From Bacillus_BD oryzisoli_A (GTDB taxonomy: Bacteria; Bacillota; Bacilli; Bacillales; Cytobacillaceae), in NCBI RefSeq assembly GCF_043641075.1, contig NZ_JBHZRC010000003.1, forward strand, positions 323,572-387,571: a stretch of 64,000 nt of DNA, read 5' to 3'. A program made the translations under genes and the position numbers. This document shows positions 8,416 through 15,358 of the stretch, one piece after another (positions within the stretch are counted from its first letter, which is position 1; each line of letters opens with the position of its first letter). The notes below the pieces were generated by a model, which had not been told where the DNA came from, did not search any database, and was given only the letters and a program-made list of their open reading frames with translations.

Positions 8416-9479
8416 ATATATTTTAGTGCCTTTGCGGCTGTTTCATGTGCCTGTTTTTGCAAAGGGCCCATAATGCGGTATAATTTTTGTTTTTCTATAG
8501 TTAAGCTACTCAATTGCATGGATAGCTGCTCGTAGAGTGATTCTGCCGTCCAGTTATTTTCCGAAACATGACCGGCAACTTTCTGCTCCATAATCCCGGC
8601 AAAGGAATCCACTTTAGGATCATAGGACAAAGCAACAAAAGGAGTATTCGATATGGCAGCAAAGATGAGGGCATGCAGCCGCATACCGAATAATAAATTA
8701 GAATGCATTATGATACATATTTTCTCTTCAATTGAAGCATCATATGGTGCGGTAACGCTCTTCTCTTTCATAAGCTTGGCCAATTCTGCCGAAGCTTCTG
8801 CATCATATTTCCCGTGCATCGGGACAAAAACAATCCTAATACCCTTTGCAGCAATCCTATCTAATGCTGCCGCAATCTTTTCTTTATATGACACAGCTGA
8901 TGGCCAATGCCGTACAGACACGGTTAATACAGGTCCAGAGAATGCCTGTTCCTTCCACCAAGGGCTATCATGGGGAATAATCTTAAGGGCCAGAACAGGA
9001 TCGGGTACGATCTCAATCTCATTCTCCACCCCAATGGATTTTAATAATTCCTTTGATTCATGATCCCGGACCGTAATCGCTGTTTTTTTCAGCGTATTCT
9101 TAACGAGCCATTTACTAAAACTACTGTTAAAGGGTCCCATTCCTTGAGCATAAATAAAGACAGGTACCTTTAGGAATTTCGCTATCCTAATAACCCCTGT
9201 ATAATAGATTATCGATTTCTTACCTGTCACATCCTGCATCAGGCTGCCACCACCGCTAATGAGACCATCCGCTGTCTTTATTTCTTGAAAAACCTCTTTC
9301 ATGCTCCAGCGATTTACAGCATGGACCTGGTATATTTCTTTCGTCTGTTCAGGATTGTTAGAGAGCACCGTTATCATTAATCTGCTATCATACTCTTTTA
9401 AACTTTGGATGATGGAAAGTAATATGGCATCATCCCCAATATTATCAAAGCCATAATACCCTGATATCACAACCTTCAT
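8376..9479 (-). CDS. csaB: Polysaccharide pyruvyl transferase CsaB
   Basis: 367-aa cytoplasmic transferase that ketal-links pyruvate from phosphoenolpyruvate to ManNAc residues of the secondary cell wall polymer, making the ligand of SLH domains. Family landmarks are the N-terminal GYYGFDNIGDDAIL motif, GGGSLMQDVTG, YAQGMGPF and the C-terminal HSNLLFGMRLHALIFAA segment (PS_pyruv_trans). Length is normal for CsaB. Its ATG overlaps the stop of the upstream flippase by 4 nt, so translation is probably coupled. The operon order tagA-like, flippase, csaB, and the many SLH genes around it, support the call. The extreme C-terminus (DSGYFVETQN) is encoded by a palindromic repeat, which may have added a tail. 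Confidence 0.96.
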   Translation of the reverse strand: MKVVISGYYGFDNIGDDAILLSIIQSLKEYDSRLMITVLSNNPEQTKEIYQVHAVNRWSMKEVFQEIKTADGLISGGGSLMQDVTGKKSIIYYTGVIRIAKFLKVPVFIYAQGMGPFNSSFSKWLVKNTLKKTAITVRDHESKELLKSIGVENEIEIVPDPVLALKIIPHDSPWWKEQAFSGPVLTVSVRHWPSAVSYKEKIAAALDRIAAKGIRIVFVPMHGKYDAEASAELAKLMKEKSVTAPYDASIEEKICIIMHSNLLFGMRLHALIFAAISNTPFVALSYDPKVDSFAGIMEQKVAGHVSENNWTAESLYEQLSMQLSSLTIEKQKLYRIMGPLQKQAHETAAKALKYMGSDSGYFVETQN

Positions 9480-11053
9480 GATTTTCCCCTCAAATCCATT
9501 TTTCCAATCAGTTTATTTACAATTGGCATTTCCTTCAAATCTTCCTTGCTGATTCCCTTTGTCAAAAGCAGAACAATGGCATAAACAATGACAGCCGCAG
9601 CTAACGATCCAAGTAAATACAACAGCGTCCCCATTCTACTCCAGTCTGAAATATTTAGCAGCAGCGTCGGAATACCAACAACTCCGGCCATGACAAGAGA
9701 AGCAAAGACAATGGAGTTGTTTTGCTTGCGCCAAAACACAAAGCTTTTTACCTTCCAGATAAAATACGAATTTACAACAAAAATTACAAAGTAAACAAAT
9801 AACGTCGAATAGGCTGCGCCTAATAAGCCTAGCCATTTTATAAATAAAAAGTTTGTCGCAATTTTTAAAAGTACAGAGGACACAATGATTTGCGCCGCTA
9901 ATTTTTCTTTATTCATGCCTTGGAGAATTCCGGTACCGAGTAACGTCAGTGACATAAATACCGCACTTAAATGAAAGACAGCCAACATATCACTGCCTTG
10001 GAGATCCTTGAAAAAAGCTAAATTTATCGGAAGCGTTAAGGCAAACATTCCAAATCCTGTCGGCCATGAAATAAGATGGACATAGTAATGCGTCTTTTCA
10101 GTCAGCGTGGAAACCTTATTCCAATCCTGCTGTGCAATAGACTTTGATATAAGAGGTATTAACGGCAGTACAATAGAAGAAGAAAAGAAATTGGCAATTT
10201 GGACCAGGGCTATTCCTCTACCATATATACCATATAAATAAGGGATATCCTTTTCGGAAAAGCCGCTATGAATTAAACTGACTGGAATGGTAAATGAATC
10301 GACAAAATTAATCAGGGCCATGGTAATAGCGCCAATACAGATAGGCAAAGAAATATAGAGTATTCTTTTACTCATTTGTAAAAAATCCGCAAAGCGAAAT
10401 TCAACTTCCTTTTTCGGCTTTAACGGGGAAACAAAAAATAAATACCGTAAATAAAGCAAGGATAAACCTGCACCCACAAAAGAACTAATCATAATGCCGC
10501 CGGAAATCATATCAGGCTCATAGCCTCTTTTTACCATTACATTGGCAATAATTAATATGAATAGAACACGGACAAACTGTTCAAGCATTTGGGAAACAGC
10601 AGTAGGGTTCATATTTTCGAACCCTTGAAAATACCCCCTGTATACAGCCATATAGGGGGCAATTAATAATGTTATGGATACAATGATAAGGGATAAACGA
10701 ACACTTTCGCCGCCCATTAATCGAACAATATGATCGGAAAAAACCATAATCAACAGGAAGCTCGTAAATCCAAAAATAAGGGAAAGAAACAAGGCTGATT
10801 TATAAATCTTATAAATCTCACCTTTTTTTCCTAATGTATTTGCTTCCGATATCATCTTAGAAATCGCCACTGGAATTCCCGCAACAGATAAAGTTAGAAT
10901 AACCATATATACCGGATAGACTAAGCTGAATATCCCGACGACTTCATCACCGGCTATATTCTGAAGCGGAATCCGAAAGATACTGCCTAATATTCTAATC
11001 ACGACAGTAGCGAAGGATAAAATTAATGTTCCTTTGATTAATTCATTATTCAT
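9476..11053 (-). CDS. MurJ/SpoVB-like polysaccharide flippase (CsaA-type)
   Basis: 525-aa integral membrane protein with about 14 hydrophobic segments and the MATE/MOP-superfamily start KGTLILSFATVVIRILG followed by FRIPLQNIAGDEVVG, which matches the SpoVB/MurJ/Wzx polysaccharide export family. In Bacillus anthracis the gene beside csaB (csaA) encodes a protein of this type, believed to flip the lipid-linked wall polymer precursor. Here it sits between tagA-like and csaB with 4-nt overlaps on both sides, so the same role is likely. I leave the symbol blank because csaA is also used for an unrelated chaperone. The ATG at 11053 is fixed by the overlap with the upstream stop. Confidence 0.9.
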   Translation of the reverse strand: MNNELIKGTLILSFATVVIRILGSIFRIPLQNIAGDEVVGIFSLVYPVYMVILTLSVAGIPVAISKMISEANTLGKKGEIYKIYKSALFLSLIFGFTSFLLIMVFSDHIVRLMGGESVRLSLIIVSITLLIAPYMAVYRGYFQGFENMNPTAVSQMLEQFVRVLFILIIANVMVKRGYEPDMISGGIMISSFVGAGLSLLYLRYLFFVSPLKPKKEVEFRFADFLQMSKRILYISLPICIGAITMALINFVDSFTIPVSLIHSGFSEKDIPYLYGIYGRGIALVQIANFFSSSIVLPLIPLISKSIAQQDWNKVSTLTEKTHYYVHLISWPTGFGMFALTLPINLAFFKDLQGSDMLAVFHLSAVFMSLTLLGTGILQGMNKEKLAAQIIVSSVLLKIATNFLFIKWLGLLGAAYSTLFVYFVIFVVNSYFIWKVKSFVFWRKQNNSIVFASLVMAGVVGIPTLLLNISDWSRMGTLLYLLGSLAAAVIVYAIVLLLTKGISKEDLKEMPIVNKLIGKMDLRGKS

Positions 11054-11787
11054 TTTCGCTCATTTACCTTCTGCTTGAAGATTTCAATAACAAATTTAGG
11101 AATAGCAAGCATCCGTGAACCTCTGCTTGGTTGTTTGATGAATCGGTATAACCATTCTAGGTTCATTTTTCTCCATGTAAGCGGAGCGCGCTTTGCCTCA
11201 CCTGCAATAACATCAAAGCTTCCGCCAATTCCCATGAAAATCCCCTTCTCGAAATATGGCAGATTATTTTCAATCCACTTTTCCTGTCTGGGTACACCAA
11301 GAGCAACGAACACTAAATCTGGCTTTTTTTCCATGATTTCCTGTCGGATTTCAGTCGAATTCCAATCAAAATAGCCATGATGGAAGCCTTTTATGTCAAT
11401 CTGCGGATATTCCCGCTCTATTTCCAGCACGGCTTTATCTACTGTGCCCGGTTTTGCTCCTAATAGATAAATACTATAGCTCTTAGCATTCGCTAAGTTT
11501 AATAAGTCAATCATCGTATCAAAGCCCGGAACTCTTTCCTCAATTGGACGATGTAAATAACGAGAAGCTTTAATAATACCGATTCCATCTGGAATTATGT
11601 AGGTAGCCTTCTTAATAATTTCCATATATTTTGGCTCTTCATTGGCATGCATCACGATTTCCGGATTCGCTGTAACGACAAAAACCTTATCATTATTTAT
11701 TATATGTTTATCTAATTGTTGAACAAATTGAAAACGATTTGTGTTATAAAAAGAAACCCCTAAAATATCTACATACTGATCGCTCAT
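11050..11787 (-). CDS. tagA: WecG/TagA/CpsF-family glycosyltransferase
   Basis: 245-aa GT26 glycosyltransferase, the usual length for the family. Recognisable motifs are the N-terminal DILGV, VVTANPEIVM, PDGIGIIKASRY, VFVALGVPRQEKWI and FMGIGGSFDVIAGEAKRAP (family signature with the conserved Asp/Gly cluster). TagA adds ManNAc to lipid-linked GlcNAc; in SLH organisms ManNAc is the sugar that CsaB pyruvylates, so pairing with csaB is mechanistically sensible. The ATG at 11787 gives the normal N-terminus and has GAGG upstream; the frame is open to an ATG at 11844 that lacks an SD. A perfect AGGAGG (11814-11819) instead faces a TTG whose 5-codon reading frame ends in an ATGA overlap with this start. 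Confidence 0.9.
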   Translation of the reverse strand: MSDQYVDILGVSFYNTNRFQFVQQLDKHIINNDKVFVVTANPEIVMHANEEPKYMEIIKKATYIIPDGIGIIKASRYLHRPIEERVPGFDTMIDLLNLANAKSYSIYLLGAKPGTVDKAVLEIEREYPQIDIKGFHHGYFDWNSTEIRQEIMEKKPDLVFVALGVPRQEKWIENNLPYFEKGIFMGIGGSFDVIAGEAKRAPLTWRKMNLEWLYRFIKQPSRGSRMLAIPKFVIEIFKQKVNERK

Positions 11788-11854
11788 TTTCTTAACCTCA
11801 AAATTATAATAGACCTCCTCTAATAATATAGCATAAATCGACATAACTTCCCTT

Positions 11855-11935
11855 ATTGGGGTCTAGTATTGTAAACTGTTCAAAACCATAAAAAGGCTAT
11901 CGTTTTCATTGTAATATAGATGTAACTGTTAAGTA
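11855..11935. repeat. Copy 1 of a dispersed ~65-bp repeat
   Basis: CTAGTATTGTAAA followed by CGTTTTCATTGTAATATAG closely matches 63927-63990 near the window end (CTAGTATAGTAAA ... CGTTTTCATTGTAAAATAG). It lies in the promoter region of the tagA operon. Confidence 0.55.
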
Positions 11936-11967
11936 CTTCCACTTACTACTCTTATAAGGAGCTGAAA

Positions 11968-12039
11968 ATGAGAGCATATTCACTATTGAATCATATTCAC
12001 CGAGAAAATGGAAGTCAATGGACAAAATTATATATGTAA
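11968..12039 (+). CDS. Possible 23-aa microprotein
   Basis: The frame MRAYSLLNHIHRENGSQWTK... (23 aa) begins 7 nt after a good SD (AAGGAG) and lies just beyond the dispersed repeat copy at 11855-11935. No clear promoter or terminator was found. It may be a relic of a mobile-element gene or a chance ORF. The region 11845-12388 otherwise holds only repeats and a terminator. Confidence 0.25.
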   Translation: MRAYSLLNHIHRENGSQWTKLYM

Positions 12040-12165
12040 AGTATTTTATATTTATTTTATCCATTTTCTGAATTTCCTTATCTTTTATTTTACACTTTTT
12101 TCACATTTACAATGTCAAATATAGATAGATTTTGTAGATTTGTTTTATTTCAGCTCTGTTAACTT

Positions 12166-12300
12166 TGTTGTTGATTTTCGCTCCAGGCACTTCGCTTTCC
12201 GCAGGCGACCGCCGAGCCTCCTCGACACTGCGTGTCTGTGGGGTCTCAACTGTTTCGCTTCTCCTGCTGGAGTCTTCGTGCCCTCCACTGCAATCAACCA
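12166..12300 (-). repeat. Dispersed ~135-bp palindromic repeat, copy 1
   Basis: GC-rich MITE-like element with imperfect terminal inverted repeats (TTGATTTTCGCTCCAGGCAC-like and GTGCC...CAATCAA) and internal complementary GC blocks. Same family and orientation as copies at 19377-19507 and 27096-27228. It lies beyond the terminator of the glucosaminidase gene. Short ORFs inside it are not genes. Confidence 0.85.
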
Positions 12301-12343
12301 GCTAGGTTCAACATTGTTCTTAACAAAATATTAAATACGAACT

Positions 12344-12375
12344 AAAAAGGGATAACTATTTAAAGTTATCCCTTT
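12344..12375 (-). terminator. Intrinsic terminator of the SLH glucosaminidase
   Basis: Perfect 12-bp stem AAAGGGATAACT / AGTTATCCCTTT (12346-12357, 12364-12375), T-rich on the minus side, 14 nt after the stop at 12389. Confidence 0.92.
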
Positions 12376-12388
12376 ACAGTACATATGA

Positions 12389-14116
12389 TTATTTAAGTCC
12401 GTCTAAGTAGGTTTGTGCGCGGTACATGTGGCCGGCAATTTTTTCTCCCCAATATGGATCAGAGGCATATTTTACATTCATTCCTGCACCTTTATTACCT
12501 AGAAATGCTCCATTAAATTTCCAGCTTGATGGTGTAAGATATCCAGTTGATACGAATTCAGCCGCTCTTTCAACACATGCATCAAACGATTCGTACACAC
12601 TGGCATTGCCCTCAGGATCTGAATCTGTTGCTTTAATCCCATAGAGATTGTTTTTATTTTGTGCAATACTGCTTGTACCCCATGCACTTTCATGGATGGC
12701 ATGTGCCATTAAGTACAGAGCATTCACGCCATATTTTGCTTCCATTTCTTTAAAACGATTTCCTAGGCCTGCTAAAGGACTTTTGCTGGCAATCGCCTCT
12801 GCGTCTTCCTTTGAATAACCTTTTTCTTTCATTAAAAATTGAGCTAATGCCTTTTTATATTGTTCAGGATAATTATCATTCAGATATCGATCTAACTCTT
12901 CGCCTGTATAGCTCGAAGGCGTTCTTAAATCTAAACTGCGATGAAAAATAGTCCACTGACCGGCAATAGTACCATTTGCATCAGTAAAGTTCATTCCATC
13001 CCAGCTATAGTACTTTTGCCCTTCCACCATAAAGGATGGCGCCTCACCTAATAAAACAGCATTACTCACTTTCGTCAGTGGGTTATATATTGTATGGTAT
13101 AACTCACTGTCGACACGTTTATAAGAAGAGCGATCGGCAATCAGTGATGCAGGAGTCAGGTTGACATTCTTCGGGTCCACATAGCCTTCCTTGCCACCGA
13201 TAGAAATCTTTACCCAATTTTCTGAGGCATCCAAATACTGAAGCTCTGTACCCGAGCTGACATACGTTCTACTTGGATTAGCTAAATTAGCGCCATCAAA
13301 AATATTGGTCACACTATTTGATACTGCAATACCATTCTTAATATATACAATACTATTACCCTTCATAATTGCTTGGCTGCCATTTACATTATTTTTTGCT
13401 GTATTAAAATCAGCATAAGAAGAAATCAGCCGTTTAGAGCCATCTGAATTAAATTCTACTACACTAAAGCTTTTTTCAAGAGTAGGGTTTATTTTAATCA
13501 GCATTCGGCTGATTACCGCTGCCGTTTGTCCGCGAGTAGCCTGCGCTAACGGAGCAAATGAATTATCAGGATTTCCTCCCATAATACCCAAATTAACTAA
13601 CCGTTGAACCGCATCAAGGAACGATGGACCAATTTGTGCTTTATCTGTAAAAGTAAGCTCAGAAGGATTTGAAATAATTCCCTTTGAGTCAATTGCACGG
13701 AAAATCATGATAGCCATTTCTTGACGTGAAATCTGGATATTTGGCAGGAACGTACCATCTGGATAACCTTTTACAATACCCTGTTTTGCAGCAGACTGAA
13801 TGACACTATAATACCAGTCAGTCGGATTTACATCGCTGTATGATAGCTCTGAGTCTTCGGCAATTGAAACGCCGGCCGATTCAACTGAATCCAGTTCTAG
13901 TGCCCTGATTACCATAGCCGCAAATTCAGCACGTGTAATGGAGCCATCGGGTTTATAAATGCCAGGTCCATACCCTTGCAGAATTCCTTCCGAAATTAGA
14001 AAACGCATTTCTTTTTCAAAAAAATGGCCTGAAATATCATCTGCTGCAGCATCCGCCTTTGGAACGGAAAACAACAAAAGACAAACAGCCAAACAAATCG
14101 ATACTGCCTTCTTCAT
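12389..14116 (-). CDS. SLH-anchored endo-beta-N-acetylglucosaminidase (GH73)
   Basis: 575-aa secreted autolysin. Signal peptide 1-23, three SLH domains (about 25-210; TRAEFA, SRQEMA, TRGQTA), a middle region with an SH3-like stretch (SSGTELQYLDASENWVKI), and a C-terminal GH73 glucosaminidase domain (about 430-570). The catalytic Glu is in LMAHAIHESAWGTS and is followed by the NNLYGIKA motif typical of LytD/LytG-type enzymes, which cut the GlcNAc-MurNAc glycan backbone. ATG with SD (AGGAGG-like) directly upstream. It is monocistronic. With the amidase, NlpC/P60 enzymes and lytic transglycosylase here, most bond types in peptidoglycan are covered by SLH proteins. Confidence 0.94.
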   Translation of the reverse strand: MKKAVSICLAVCLLLFSVPKADAAADDISGHFFEKEMRFLISEGILQGYGPGIYKPDGSITRAEFAAMVIRALELDSVESAGVSIAEDSELSYSDVNPTDWYYSVIQSAAKQGIVKGYPDGTFLPNIQISRQEMAIMIFRAIDSKGIISNPSELTFTDKAQIGPSFLDAVQRLVNLGIMGGNPDNSFAPLAQATRGQTAAVISRMLIKINPTLEKSFSVVEFNSDGSKRLISSYADFNTAKNNVNGSQAIMKGNSIVYIKNGIAVSNSVTNIFDGANLANPSRTYVSSGTELQYLDASENWVKISIGGKEGYVDPKNVNLTPASLIADRSSYKRVDSELYHTIYNPLTKVSNAVLLGEAPSFMVEGQKYYSWDGMNFTDANGTIAGQWTIFHRSLDLRTPSSYTGEELDRYLNDNYPEQYKKALAQFLMKEKGYSKEDAEAIASKSPLAGLGNRFKEMEAKYGVNALYLMAHAIHESAWGTSSIAQNKNNLYGIKATDSDPEGNASVYESFDACVERAAEFVSTGYLTPSSWKFNGAFLGNKGAGMNVKYASDPYWGEKIAGHMYRAQTYLDGLK

Positions 14117-14216
14117 TTATTTCCTCCTTTATCTCTTATATTTCTAATCTATCAGATTACCACATACATAACTATGAATTTTTCATGTTATTTAATGGTA
14201 GAGATTTTTTTTACAT

Positions 14217-14260
14217 AAAAAAGGATAACATTCCATTGCCATATGCAATGGATGCTATCC
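14217..14260 (-). terminator. Intrinsic terminator of the heptad-repeat SLH gene
   Basis: GGATA..CATTCCATTGC pairs with GCAATGGATG.TATCC (about 14223-14260) and is followed by TTTTTT on the minus strand, 25 nt past the stop at 14285. Confidence 0.88.
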
Positions 14261-14284
14261 CGTTGTTTCTATATAAACTATTTA

Positions 14285-15226
14285 TTAATTATAGTACAAA
14301 TTAATTAAAGATAGTCCTCTATTTATGATTGCTGCTGTCTCAGCACGTGTAGCATTTGCCAGTGGTGCAATCGTATCAGCAGTCTTACCATTAATGATTC
14401 CAAATTGGACTAAAAGCGCTACACTATCCTTCGCATAGCTGCTTATTGCATTGCGGTCTGTGTAGTTCACTAATACTTGATCAGAAGAAACTGGAATTTG
14501 TTGTCCTGAAACAATGGTTAAAGCTCGTCCAATAAACGTAGCAATTTGTTCACGCGTAATTTCAGTATTTGGATTAAAACGGCCATTCCCATCACCATTT
14601 GTTAACCCTAAAGAAGCAGCGTACTGAACATCCTGTGCATACCATGCATTTGCATCCACATCATTAAAGCTTAGTTGAACGCTACCTTCTGGAACATTGT
14701 AGCTTTTTAACATACGTACCACTAACGTGATAAATTCAGCTCTAGTAATATCAGCATCAGGAGCAAAGGAATCTGCTGTTTTTCCTTTGATGATATCATT
14801 CGTAGCTAAAACTTCAATATCACCTTGTGCCCAGTGTCCTTGAATATCATTAAATGTTTTTACACCATACGTATCGTCAGTAACGCCATAGGCATCATCT
14901 GTCACACCATATGTATCATCAGTCACTCCGTATGCATCGTCTACTACACCGTATGTATCGTCAGTAACACCATACGCATCGTCTGCTACACTATATGTAT
15001 CGTCAGTAACACCATAGGCATCATCTGCTACGCCATATGCATCGTAAGTAACGCCATCATATACAGTCTGTGTTACTTTTTGTTCTGGTTGTCCTGATTC
15101 CTCTAAGATCACAACTTCCGCTTTATCTTCTGTATTCTCCGCTGCTAATGCATTAGAAGCAATTGGAGTGAATAGAAGCGTAAAAGCTGCTAAGCCACTA
15201 ATAAATGATAATTTTTTCTTCAACAT
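14285..15226 (-). CDS. SLH protein with DDxYGV heptapeptide repeats
   Basis: 313-aa secreted protein: signal peptide (1-29), a short acidic linker, about nine tandem heptads of the form DD[A/T]YGV[T/A] (residues 61-122), then three SLH domains (124-175, 187-238, 253-305; TRAEFI, TREQIA, TRAETA). There is no enzymatic domain. The heptads are acidic and Tyr/Gly-rich, so they could be an extended spacer or an assembly or metal-binding region; function is unknown. The DNA of the repeats is a 21-bp tandem array that also leaves the antisense strand open (14825-15097), which is not a gene. The start has no SD nearby: AGGAGG is 44 nt upstream, separated by a stable hairpin (see the regulatory entry). 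Confidence 0.9.
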   Translation of the reverse strand: MLKKKLSFISGLAAFTLLFTPIASNALAAENTEDKAEVVILEESGQPEQKVTQTVYDGVTYDAYGVADDAYGVTDDTYSVADDAYGVTDDTYGVVDDAYGVTDDTYGVTDDAYGVTDDTYGVKTFNDIQGHWAQGDIEVLATNDIIKGKTADSFAPDADITRAEFITLVVRMLKSYNVPEGSVQLSFNDVDANAWYAQDVQYAASLGLTNGDGNGRFNPNTEITREQIATFIGRALTIVSGQQIPVSSDQVLVNYTDRNAISSYAKDSVALLVQFGIINGKTADTIAPLANATRAETAAIINRGLSLINLYYN

Positions 15227-15276
15227 AATTCGATCGCCAGTTTCTTGCTATGTTAAACCGGGATCGCCCACCTCCT
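15227..15276 (-). promoter_or_regulatory. Hairpin-bridged Shine-Dalgarno of the heptad-repeat gene
   Basis: A perfect AGGAGG (minus strand, 15276-15271) is 44 nt from the ATG at 15226. Between them CGATC-CCGGTTT pairs with AAACTGG-C-CGATCG-type sequence (15266-15255 with 15243-15231) in a 12-bp stem with one bulged C and an 11-nt loop. Folding leaves TGGG plus AATT, 8 nt, between SD and start, a normal distance. Confidence 0.65.
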
Positions 15277-15309
15277 TTAGGTATAATTTACTATTATTTT
15301 ACACTATTA

Positions 15310-15338
15310 AATATACAGATTATGATAGGAATTGTCTA
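15310..15338 (-). promoter_or_regulatory. SigA-type promoter of the heptad-repeat gene
   Basis: TAGACA (15338-15333), 17-nt spacer, TATATT (15315-15310) on the minus strand, about 35 nt upstream of the SD. Confidence 0.5.
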
Positions 15339-15358
15339 TAATTTTCCCTTTATTCATA

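Noticed and set aside
12140..12334. Short ORFs over the dispersed repeats (also 27087-27297)
   Set aside because: They lie within the palindromic repeat and are not conserved in frame among the three copies.
14825..15097. 90-aa plus-strand ORF opposite the heptad repeats
   Set aside because: Open only because the 21-bp repeat avoids stops in that frame; no SD, and the minus-strand protein has a signal peptide and SLH domains.
15227..15280. Known riboswitch class in the leader of the heptad-repeat gene
   Set aside because: The structure is a simple bulged hairpin without the conserved core of any class I know; interpreted as an SD-bridging hairpin.
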